The position numbers and the translations under genes are program-made. A DNA stretch of 64,000 nt from contig JAQZDE010000081.1 of assembly GCA_037576195.1 (NCBI GenBank), positions 36,001-100,000 on the forward strand, given 5' to 3'. The stretch's first letter is position 1; each line of letters begins with the position of its first letter. The DNA comes from Phytoseiulus persimilis. Lineage: Eukaryota > Arthropoda > Arachnida > Mesostigmata > Phytoseiidae. This document shows positions 43,691 through 54,140 of the stretch, piece after piece. The notes below the pieces were generated by a model. It did not search any database, was not told the origin of the DNA, and was given only the letters and a program-made list of their open reading frames with translations.

Positions 43691-46575
43691 TTTTCGAGAG
43701 GAAACCGGAAAAAAAGTCTCGTGACCGAAGGGATTTTAGGGTGCATTGAATGCTGTGAGAATTTCGATAGCAGAGGGAGAAAGATCTCTCCAAAATGGAC
43801 TAGGTTACTTGCAATGAATTTCTCCAATTCCGAAGGGGTATAATTCTCTTTGGTGGGCGCGTCCTTGACCGGTGACAGTAAAGCTATGTCATTCATGCGC
43901 TGCTCCATGCTGAAATGTGCGGACTGGTTGATAAGCTGAAACCAAGTGGCAGACACGTACATGAGAGCCAACAGATACTCAGTTTTTCACTGACGTTTTT
44001 ATGGTCTCCACAAGTCGATAGAACTCTTCTTTGGATGCTGGCCTATGTTTCGTTTTCAGTCTCTTCAGGACTATCTCCACAACAGATACGGCAGCGACCG
44101 AGACGAGCAGTTCCAACAGAGAAGCGTGATACTCTGAAATGTTTTGTCGCAATCAATGCGTAGGTCTCAGAGAATCTCCGGACTTCACTTGCAACTTCCC
44201 CTTGAGTACACATGTCGAAAACAGCGATGGCGCCTGCGCCAAGTCCACCTCATCGTGCTCCCCAACTGATCTCCTTCACTGAATCCTCTCTTATGACATG
44301 AAGCATCCTACCTGAAGTCAGTTTAAGATAGCAATTCAACGGAATCGCAGTGATGATGGTTACGCGACTGACGAACGGGAAGTGCAGGAAGGAGCCGAAA
44401 ACCATGAGCACTGTGAGCAGTCCGAGGTGGCTTGCAAATAATGATGCCATATCACTGTTCACTGCAGAGTTAAGAAGTTTATACGATAAGGCAGTGCAAC
44501 CGCAGTTACTCAGGCATCAGCGTTGAAACTGTCATCTCCCGCATCCTACCGTTGTTTTCGGCGAGGAGCGACTGCGCCCAGTCGGTATGTTTACTGATGA
44601 AATCCTGGGCAGTCATCAAGAGATTGCCAAGAGCTCCCAGTGATTCGTTAACCTTTGTGATGCTCTCGAGACTGGCTTGCACCTGGAAGAATTCACATAT
44701 TTCTCAACGATTCAGTTGATGGAAGTTGCTAATGTGTCGAGAGTCGAGAGCCACAGTTCGGTGCAATTCGAAAATTATCTCAGATCATATCCCGAGCCCA
44801 ATCGGCTGTAAAGGAAGCAAAAAGATTCTGAGATCATGGAGTCATCGATCCTGAGATCTCACCTTGAGGTAAGTGAGGTCCTGGATCGCGAGAAGATTAT
44901 CACCGCGACTTTCCAGTTCCGACAGGAGTTCCCGCAGTGAGTTCTCGTAAAGTTTCATAATCTGGTCCATCGTCTGCCTTTGAATTTTCAGAAGTTCTTC
45001 CTGTCGTTCAACCTCAGCAACTGTGGAGTCTGAAGGAGAGTTGATCAGAATCTGGGATTAACAATCTTGCCACGGTCGTAATCTTATCTGTCCACCGAAA
45101 TTTCCAACAGTCGTCCCCTCGAACACGGTCCCCAAAAGATGTCAGCGGGTAGCATTCCCGGAACTCAAAACAATATGGCGTACATCGAGTCGCTGAAGTC
45201 TCCGCGACGCGTGTACATTTTGGAGCAGCATCATAGCTTCAGAGTCCCACGAAGGAAGGAGTGTAGATCATCGAGAGAAATTTACCGAGATGTGACTTGA
45301 CTTCATTCGTTATCTTGATCAGTTGATGGCTTCCACTCTCGAGTATCTTCTGATCCGTAGACAGTTGCATCACGTTCTCATTCAGAGCATTCTCCAAAGC
45401 TTTCTGTTTGGCAAGGAGTTCCTCGTGACGATTCACCATCGACTCATGCTGACCGTTCAGGACATTCATTTGTTCGGCCGCGGACGCTTGAAGATTCATC
45501 AGCTACAAATATCGCAGAACGGGACTTGGTTTGTCATTGATATCGGGTTTCTTCTTCAGTCATTCATTCAAAGCACCTTCGTGCAACGGATTCGGATCCA
45601 CAACCCCGATAACTCCGGGAATGATCCAAAAAACTCACCTTGCCGTGCCAGTCGTGCATTTCTCTGAGATTCCCCAATTGATCTTGAGAAGCACTGGAAA
45701 GATGACTGACCAACATTTCGGTTCGTGCGCGGAATAGCTGCTGGTTCACAGAGTGGCACACAGCTAGCGCGCGATTTGTCATCAACTGGTAGACAGTCCA
45801 GGAGTTGGGATCCATAGTTTTGGTGCAATCAGCCAAGCTCATGCTGCTCTTGCAAGGGAACTGGGGTCTGACTGGGAGCAGAAAAATCGGTAAGGCTGTT
45901 GTGTGGGTTGCTCTCGTATGGTTGCTTTTACTCAGTCAATGATGTCGAGGAGCGTCGATGAGAATAACGAATTTACTGAATCCATGGCACTCACGCTCAA
46001 TCGCATTTTGACAGTTGAGGAGATTCACGGCCATTTTCCCTATGTGTTCTTCGTCAAGCTGGGCGCACTTCTTCCGCAAGCTCAGGACCAGTCTCCGATG
46101 ACAGTCGGCAAGCGGAGTGTCGTTTCCGACAGCTTCGAGATCGAGTTTCTTCGCCTCTAGGAGGAATCTCTCATCTGTAGGTGTCAAATCGAATGCGACT
46201 TTGACCTGGAGTGCCTGCAATCGGGGGAACATGAGATTTCCGGGAACAAAGCTTCTTAGGGGGATCACCAGAATGATCCTTGCGAACTGGTTTGACTCTC
46301 ATACTCCACGCAGATGCAAGAGCACGCCTCATGAAATCTCCGTCCCCTCCACGAGATCTGCCGATCTGATTCGAGTTTGTGACGACGAACTCCAAGTCGG
46401 ATATATCGACAGAGTCCTTCGGAATAGATTTCTTCTTACTCACGGCAGTGGAATCCATCGAGTTTGCCGTTTTCGACATGGTTTCCTCTCCATTGAACAC
46501 CCATTTAAAAATGGGCAGAAACGAGACCACACAAACCGGGTAGGAAACCAATATGAGCCCGACAATTAGATTCAT
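43648..46575 (-). CDS. bmb: Brambleberry/KAR5-family nuclear fusion protein
   Basis: Nuclear-envelope membrane protein; family members fuse nuclei (karyogamy in yeast, pronuclear or karyomere fusion in zebrafish). Exons in phase: 46575 to about 46297 (donor uncertain), 46214-45995, 45871-45639, 45502-45286, 45029-44863, 44682-44550, 44461-44312, then 44133 onward. The N-terminal hydrophobic segment is a signal peptide or anchor. The cysteine-rich KAR5 module follows, with CHRRLVLSLRKKCAQLDEEHIG, LLNCQ, FPCKSSMSLADCTKTMD and MTNRALAVC. Next are long coiled coils with many Gln/Glu, then two hydrophobic segments (LLTVLMVFGSFLHF; LLELLVSVAAVSVV). The terminus is ambiguous. Either the stop is at 43979, or a donor at 43991 (TCA|gtgaaa) joins in phase to 43935-43648, adding LINQSAHFSMEQR and a 96-codon exon. 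Confidence 0.87.
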
Positions 46576-46595
46576 GTTGACAGCCCGGCGGGTGT

Positions 46596-47198
46596 TTAGA
46601 GGGATCCGCGCTGGGTCAAATTTGATTTCAAGCCTGAAGGAAACTGAGGATCGTTTACATTTGAAGTCTGTTTTCTTCCCTCAGCACACAACTGCCCGGT
46701 TCTGCACCGACATGAATACTCGACGCTGATTGGTGGCTTGCTGCGGGACGTCATCCAGAGGCGCCAAAACTTGAAAAAGCTCCACTTTGATAGTAACCCA
46801 GGATGAATTGCTCGGTAAATACGAGAAGCGATCCGGGATATCCGACGGGGATCGAAGCCGATCCAGATCCATCGGAGTTCTCGAGCTTGATCAATTTCTG
46901 GGGTGCGTCCAGTCTTCACAGCACGCGACCGCCAAACACGTTGCAGAGAGCGGCCGTTCACGAGTGTTTTCCTCCTGATCAGCTGTTGGCATCGAGCACC
47001 GCGCGGTTCGTTAACTCGATTCTTAGGAGGAAAACTCCGTATAGAATTGGTTATCGCATCGAGTGACACCGAAGCTTGGTTTTTGTTCTGTCTCGGTGGC
47101 AAGCTGAGAAGTCTCAGGGGCCCGTTTGGTGGAAAATTAGCCAGGATGCTGCCTTCAGCATCTAAATGTAGCTTGATGTTGAAATCGAGGTAAGCCAT
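46596..47198 (-). CDS. Hypothetical protein, 200-codon open frame
   Basis: An uninterrupted frame of 200 codons beginning MAYLDFNIKLHLDAEGS, just upstream of the Brambleberry-like gene on the same strand. No domain or signal was recognised, and the second half is unusually rich in Arg and Trp, as expected of a non-coding frame. A second minus frame (46872-46681, MDLDRLRSPSDIPDRF onward) overlaps it and may be the true coding frame of part of this stretch. Confidence 0.25.
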   Translation of the reverse strand: MAYLDFNIKLHLDAEGSILANFPPNGPLRLLSLPPRQNKNQASVSLDAITNSIRSFPPKNRVNEPRGARCQQLIRRKTLVNGRSLQRVWRSRAVKTGRTPEIDQARELRWIWIGFDPRRISRIASRIYRAIHPGLLSKWSFFKFWRLWMTSRSKPPISVEYSCRCRTGQLCAEGRKQTSNVNDPQFPSGLKSNLTQRGSL

Positions 47199-47794
47199 GA
47201 ACGGCTCTGTGGTCCTCTAAACAAGTTCATTGAGGATGGCAAGCTGGTCGACTAGACCCCGCGGTTCCGTTTCAGCGTGTGACCAAGTTTGCAATGGGAT
47301 TGCGGAGCTCAAATAAGAGCCGGTCTTTTAATGCTTCGCCGACGGTCGCGAACTCTACTGCTTGAGCGGTATGAATAACAAACAGTGCTGAGAGCAATCC
47401 CCATGAGTGACAAGTTTTCCCCACATATTTTGCAGTCTAGTTTCGATCTTCCCCTACAGCATTCGACCTGGGAGCTCATTGGTCAAACGATAGGTCTCGC
47501 TCACCATGCGTTGTGTTGGAGTGAGACCGGAAGTGTTCCTCATTCGTTGAGGAGGTGGATGGGGTCCCGTGTATTGGATCACAAGGTCTGCGCGGGCTTG
47601 ACTCCGAAAGCTGCCCCGAGATGACGACGTCGCAAACGCTTGCTTTCTCACATAGACAAGGAGAAACATTGTCGCAAATTTTCCAGTTTCATTCAGGGAA
47701 ATTCAGAAAGCTGAGGTGCGGGATAATTTCCGGGGGAACTCGAACCTCTTCGCCAAAGCATCTTCCGAAATTCCGCAAAAGACTGGGACGATTC

Positions 47795-48217
47795 TCATGA
47801 TCTCGACACGAATGATAGGAAGTGCACGTGTGAGCGTGGTTCGGTGGACGACTTCATGGGTCCGAGAGCACCTCTGCTTTTGACTGCGGATTTTCTCAGT
47901 TTGATCCACGCTGTTAGTAGTTCCCCGCACATATCATAGGCAGGTTTCGGAATCATCTCCCGTTTGCGGGCGCACTGCGCAGCCATTGTTGGAATGCGGA
48001 GCAGAGACGCGGGCTCCGACTCTTGATCGAGTTGGAAGCTCCGATTCCGAGAAGAATATTCGGGTAGAGTGATTCTAGGAGGACACGGACGAACAGGAGG
48101 TGAATGCGTGGTGGATTTGTGTCCAGAAGGGTACGTCGCGCTGAGTTCGGGGAACTTTTCTTGGAGCTTCAGGATGCTAGATGCGAGCTTGAATCCAAGG
48201 TGTAATCTGATTTTATT
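47795..48217 (-). CDS. Unidentified coding exon, about 141 codons
   Basis: A good acceptor (aaacttcag|AAT) at 48217 opens a frame of 141 codons with no internal stop, starting NKIRLHLGFKLASSIL. It reads as a plausible protein: a helical start, then a Pro/Ser/Thr-rich linker (HSPPVRPCPPRITLPEYS), then a helical part (KPAYDMCGELLTAWIKLRKS). A possible donor (AGAG|gtgctc, 47872) would end the exon before the weaker tail; otherwise the stop is at 47795. No family was recognised. A first exon must lie upstream of 48217, in the promoter region of OSGEPL1. Confidence 0.4.
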   Translation of the reverse strand, partial: NKIRLHLGFKLASSILKLQEKFPELSATYPSGHKSTTHSPPVRPCPPRITLPEYSSRNRSFQLDQESEPASLLRIPTMAAQCARKREMIPKPAYDMCGELLTAWIKLRKSAVKSRGALGPMKSSTEPRSHVHFLSFVSRS

Positions 48218-48777
48218 CTGAAGTTTCCTCCATGCCTAAAATTCGGAAGCATGCAAAAGCATGCAGTTGACAACTGAGGCTCCCGCCATGGTGCATGTTG
48301 CAGCACACTATGAAGCGCCCACAGCGCGTGTGATAATGGAATCAAATCACGTATTCCACTTCAAACGATCCTAATTCTCTTAGATTCCCAATAGGTTTCT
48401 AAGACCCGCTCCAGTCTAACTCCTCATCTAGAGTCGTGGGACTCACAAAGACGGACGACTGCTTACAATTAACGGATCGGGGGCTGCAGCTTGCTCATTC
48501 AACGAGCATCTCTCATAATTCCCCACGGCGACGGTGTGCTTTGTCCCGAGCGGGATCATCCTGGAGGCGAAACTAGAATAAGAAGCTTACGCGGGACAGA
48601 ATGCCGCACAAGCTACAACGTCAATGGACAAGCCCATATTCGGTAGAAGAATTATGGATGATCAATACGCCGTGGAACAACCGAAGCGCTCCATGTCCCA
48701 ATTTGGTTGAATCGATTCGTTGATGGTTTTCTAAAGGCGAAAAATCGTCATTCCTAACTATCTCTTCTGCCCACAGT

Positions 48778-51700
48778 ATGCCATCGAGCTCAACGAGTAA
48801 CCGCCTCCGATATCTTCATCGCTCCACAAAGCGGAAACTCGTGTTCGGAATCGAAACTAGCTGTGATGACACTGCGATGGCCGTCGTGGATGATGCAGGT
48901 GAGTTATATTTCGTCCAATGCCCGTTCACCATGCGCAGAAAGTCTCTTTCACCTGCCCAGCGGGATAGACCCCGAGCGTCCCTGAAAGTTACGTTTCGAG
49001 CGAGCCACAAGAAAATCGACGTCCAGTCTTGATCAGTTGGGATTCCTCCTAGATTGAGGCCGAGAAACATCGAGGAGCGCCAAATTGTGGCGAACCGAGC
49101 TTCAATCATGGTCGGCTTTGGCATCGACTGTGGCCACACTCGATTCAGAACCATGAAGGATGTTCAAGATTGCCGCGGGGAGGCACAAAAACTCAGCTTT
49201 CACTTGAGACCGTCTCTGGGATCGGGTTACAGGAAGGAAGACAGGAGTCCTTCGATTGGGCAGGCACTTGTCGGAGGAGTGATTCACGCCGAGAGATCGC
49301 GTTTCGACACAAGCAAAGCTCCCGTCTCCGTTTCCAGTCGATCATACTGGTCGCCGCTCATCAGTTCTTCGGCAACACCGTGACTGTCGCTGATATTGAT
49401 TCAGACATCAGGGACGCGGTCGGCGACGATTCCTCTTTGGGTCCCGCTCGTGGTTCCATCGTTAGCACTCAATCGATCCATTTCGCGGTCAGTGTTTTGT
49501 GTTCGATAGCCTCTGCCTCTTTGAGTGAGGTACACGTCAGAAGTAGTTCCGGAGAACATTTGATCTGTCGAGAATAACCTCATGACTCATGCGCTGCATA
49601 GAAGTTCTCGGATCAGCGGAAGTTTCCCTTTAACAGAATGAATGATACTTCATAGAGGCTGGTTTCCAAATTCGTGAGCCAGCACCTGCATTTAGGATTG
49701 TGTGACGGGCTTTCCCGTCGTCGTGCTCATTCACGCAGCGAATCTTCGCTCAGTTGGCTTCCGCTGCACTCGAACAATCACCGGTACTTCACAACCAATA
49801 ACAATGCTGCGATCGAGATGGTTCCGACGATTCCGCTCGATCCCGGTGTCTGAAAAACTCCACGTCTAACTAGATCTCGTCCGGGCAGAGGACGATTCTT
49901 TCATCGATGTCGAGATGCGCTTCCATCCTTTCTCCATTGCCATCCCGCGATCCAATGCTATAGATCCAATGCTATAGAATGCCGTACGCCCGCTAGACGT
50001 ACTTTGAGAACCATGCATATGTACTTGATGATTGAGTCCCCGGGCGGGCATTATTCACGCTGAACCTCAACCAAAATCCCAGATCTGGAACAGGCTGAAA
50101 CTCGTAGACTTTCGAGAACGATGGTCTACTCCACGGGATTTGCTCGAAGCCGCAGAAGACTCGCTGGCCCTCGCTCCTAACGACTGGGAGAGGATTTCGA
50201 AACGTTTTCCGTTTTTTTCCAGGATTTGATCCGCTCTTCCAATCAGCAGAGATTGTCAGGAACAAGGATTCTGAGTCAATGTAAAACATTCCAGGGAATA
50301 TCCTCGGGGAAGCCTATCAATCGCAGCTCCAAACGCACGTTAGCTTCGGCGGAATAATACCTACGATCGCCAGGGATCTGCATATCCTGAACATTCACAA
50401 AGTTCATCAAGACACTTTGGCCCGGGCTGGCATCGATCCACAAGAAATCGATGCCGTGGCCGTCACCAACAAGCCGGGCATGGCACTGAGTTTAGGAGTA
50501 CGTCGATCGCTGCATGTTTTAATTCTACTCCGTCCTCCTGGTGACGGATGCACTGTATGTCGAGTGTGGGGCGCTTCCAACAACCAACTATTTGACGGAA
50601 ACCACTTTTCTCTCATTCTTAGGTCGGCCTGGAGCACGCAAAGAGATTCTGCAAAGAAAACTCCCTTCCCTTGATCCCCATCCATCATATGCAAGCTCAT
50701 GCTTTGGTTGTTCGGTGTGGATGCTCCGTGGATTTCCCATACCTCGTCTTGCTAGTCTCCGGTGGGCATTGTCAGGTGCGTTGAGGAGAGCGCACGCAGC
50801 CCCGACAATGCGCCAGCGCTCAAGCCGCTGATGGAAGCGGTGGCGAGTTTGCATGGTGCAGGTGTGCTCAATGGTTTTTTCGTACTCGTTTGACATTTAA
50901 TATCTCGTCCCCGAAGGTAGCTGTTGTCAGGGACGTGACGGACTTTGCGTTGCTCGGCACCACGCTTGACGATGCGCCAGGTGAAGCTCTTGACAAAATA
51001 GCCCGGCGACTTAAACTGAGTAACCTTCGAGAATTCCGAGGACTCAGCGGAGGGGCCAGTATCGAAATCCTCGCTAAACGAGGCAATCCGACATCGATGC
51101 AGTACACCCAACCGATGACCCATCGCAGGGATTGTGCATTCTCATTTTCAGGTAATATGAGACACTCTTATCCTGAGAAAATTTCCCGATTTGGATGCCT
51201 GTCAATTCCAGCGTTTCGGGTCGACCGAGAGATCGAGGAGCGGTCCCTCCGCCTCGTCTCCTTTGTCAATTTTCGGGCCAGCAAGGACAGGCCTCCCGCA
51301 CAGAAGTCGCAGACCGTCGTTGGTTTTTGGATGAGAACGATAGCCCCTGACTATCACAGCGACGAAAGCGGAACCGAGCTGAAGATAAAATTCCCTTCGG
51401 ATTGCGACGAAGACATTTTCACACCCGAGCGGTTGGATGCCCGATTTCTCGATTCGCCACTTTCGGGAAACGTATCGAAGTATTTCTTTGAAATTTTTAG
51501 GTTTCAAGTCCAAGACTCAGCGCATAGCACGGCACTACGAAGAGGAGTTTGGGATCCGTGGAGACGGAGTTCTGCCGAACGTAGCTGACGTTTGCGCCAG
51601 CGTGCAATTTTATATATGTCAGCACATCATGAAGCGAGTCTGGAGGGCTATGCTTTATTGCCGGCGCATGGACATCGATTTCGGGAACCGACTTGTTATA

Positions 51701-52478
51701 TCAGGTAGTCCCGACGTTTCCCCTCTGGAGAGATTGGCTGGAGTCTTTCCCGAATTCACTTTGCATACCAGGGACTGGAAGGGCCAGACATTGAACCCTG
51801 TTTTTTGAATCTCGTCTCAGTTGACTCTAATAATAGCCGACAACCTAAAATCCCACTCACTCCAAGAGCACTGCTACCTGTTAGGTCAGTGCCCATGGCA
51901 GGCGTTGCTCACCGTATAAACCTCCTAGTTACATCTCACTTTCGTTGCCCCGATTCTGCCAGTCAATCAAATCCCATCGTACCCGTATGCTTTCATCAGA
52001 GCTCGTATGCAGCGGCGACGATCGTGACGCAAACCGTCTAGGTGTGTTTTCAGGAGGAGTCGCGTGCAGCACTTACCTCCGTATGTTCATGAAACAGCTG
52101 TGCGAACGTGAGGACGTGGATCTCTTCGTTCCACCCGCGAGACTGTGCTCAGACAACGGTGTGATGATCGCTTGGAACGGCATGGAGAGGCTTCGAGCTG
52201 GCGAGCGACCAATACCCCACCTGGAGGTGGACGAACTCTGTTTCGAGTCAAGAGCTCCCCTAGGCGATGACCTTACCGATGACATCATGGAGGAAGGCAT
52301 TCAAATCCCTCGATGGAAAATTGATTTGGGAAGATTGCTCAAGGATACGGGCAATATCTTCGCCGACGAGTTCACGTCAGCCCCCGAAAAAACGCCAAAC
52401 GATGAAAACGGGGAAAGTTCAGAAGTCATGGAATCGGACGAAATTCAGAAAGGTGGAGGTAGCAAAGCCGTCAGCTGA
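48778..52478 (+). CDS. OSGEPL1: OSGEPL1/Qri7, mitochondrial tRNA threonylcarbamoyltransferase
   Basis: Makes N6-threonylcarbamoyladenosine at A37 of ANN-decoding mitochondrial tRNAs; related to bacterial TsaD and Kae1. Six exons join in phase: 48778-48898, 50295-50497, 50623-50775, 50917-51151, 51501-51704 and 52054-52478, giving 446 aa. An Arg/Ser-rich N-terminus (SSSTSNRLRYLHRSTKRK) suits mitochondrial import. The ASKHA core shows VFGIETSCDDTA, SFGGIIP, TNKPGMAL, the metal site HHMQAHA (about 129-135), LVSGGHC, DDAPGEALDKIARRL, SGGVAC and SDNGVMIAWNGMER. A tail of about 40 residues after KIDLGR, acidic and Ser/Glu-rich, extends beyond the human protein. The first intron is long (about 1.4 kb) and the others are 120-350 nt. 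Confidence 0.95.
49949..49976. repeat. Perfect 14-bp tandem duplication
   Basis: GATCCAATGCTATA occurs twice in direct tandem inside OSGEPL1 intron 1. It is probably a recent replication slip. Confidence 0.8.
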
Positions 52479-53218
52479 AACGACTGTCGAGGGCCTGGAA
52501 TTGTGGGTTGCGCGCTGACCAAGAATTCCGGAAGCTAAATGGGAAGAGTTTGACGCTGGTGCTGAATGCATGGATGACGAGAGAGGGGTCTCCAACTTGG
52601 ACCAGGGGTATCTTCCATTACATGTAGTTGAGGATCGGGCTCCGCAGAGCCGTGACACGGATGTGGGAAAAATCGCGCAACCGCTTCCTCCCGGGATGAA
52701 TGCAGAACTGCCACGAGGGTTGAGAGCACAGATCTGACTATATGTTTGGACAAATGCGGTCGCGACCCGTAGGAGTCGGATCGGATGGAAAAGAAGCAGT
52801 TGTGTACTCAGGACAAACATTCCCCTTCTTGATTCCCCCGGTTTCCTGCGCAAGACAGATTCGCATGCCAGTGAGTCATCATATATGCAAAGCCCGAGTC
52901 GTTGTGTTCCCTGCACCCTGCAATTAGTTGCCTAGTCGCTGTACTACTCAAGCATCAGAACGTCCCAGAGGAAAAGATTGTGCCCTGACATTACACCTCC
53001 GTCGCCTCCATGTCTCCACCGACGACTTGATTCCTCCAGAATGTCCTGCTCGTTCGACAGGGCAGGAAACTCACACTCAGAAGCTAATTTCAAAAGACTG
53101 AGAAGCTCGTGAGTCGATTAGTCATGTATGCCGAAAACGAATCCACGTGTGGAACATTGTCTGAGCTTGATGGGTTATTGTAGGATCGTTTCGGAACGTC
53201 GTCAACTTCCATTGTGAG

Positions 53219-53224
53219 AATAAA
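53219..53224 (+). terminator. Candidate polyadenylation signal of OSGEPL1
   Basis: AATAAA about 740 nt after the OSGEPL1 stop, the first perfect hexamer on this strand downstream. Confidence 0.35.
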
Positions 53225-53376
53225 TTAGTTCCCTGTACATGTACCATCCTGTTCTCCGCCCGAGCGATTGTTGGTTCCGTTTCCTGTAGCTTCATTGTGC
53301 AAGTTCAAATTTTGAGTTGGAACTCGGACCCTTCTCGAAGGATTCCTTCAGGGAATCAGCTGTGTAGAGTGTGAAG

Positions 53377-53392
53377 GAGAGAGAGAGAGAGA
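53377..53392. repeat. GA dinucleotide microsatellite
   Basis: Eight tandem GA copies. Confidence 0.7.
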
Positions 53393-54100
53393 AATGTTCT
53401 TGCTTGAGCCTTTAGCAGTCTGCCCCCGCACAGCGTTCGTCCGCGGCACAATACACGAGCTCTTTTCCTGCCAGCAGGGCAGAAAAACTGTCAGCATGGC
53501 AACCATCTTCTCTTGCATGACTTTGGATGATATGGTGAGAGAACTATGATGAAACCTGCTATATGGAATCGACCCCGTCCATCCCATCTTCGTCAGTTCG
53601 AGTAATTGAGGAGTCGTTTCCACAGCGATAGTCTTCAAATGAGACACTTAGGTTCTTACCTCAAGGGAGTAGCGCGGATGAAAAACAGGGAGGTTTTGTA
53701 GAATCAACGTTTATATTCATATATGAATAAAATAAGGACCATGTTTCACACCAATTCACTGCTTTCCAGAATTATAGACAAATACTGTATTGTGTTTGTA
53801 AGCGCTGAGGTCGATCGCCTCCAGCACCTCATACTCCAGGTATTTAAGATCTGGTATCGAAATAATGGATTTGTTAACAATCTCTATAACATTAGGTATC
53901 GTATCTACGCGTACCTAAGAACAATTCGAGAGATGTTCTGCTCACATTCATGTTTCTTATTTGTGATTCGCGTCCACGGTTCATAACACCTGTTGGACTT
54001 GAACACGATTAAGGATTTACAAACGATTCAAGGACCGTGGAATTGACTGGACCAGACCCCGCTGGATCTAACTGCGGTGGATACAGTTGTCTTTCCTGTC

Positions 54101-54140
54101 TGGTTGGTTGGTTGGTCGGTGGGTTGTTTGATTGATTGGA
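54101..54140. repeat. TTGG/TTGA tetranucleotide microsatellite
   Basis: Imperfect tandem TTGG copies passing into TTGA copies over about 40 nt. Confidence 0.7.
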
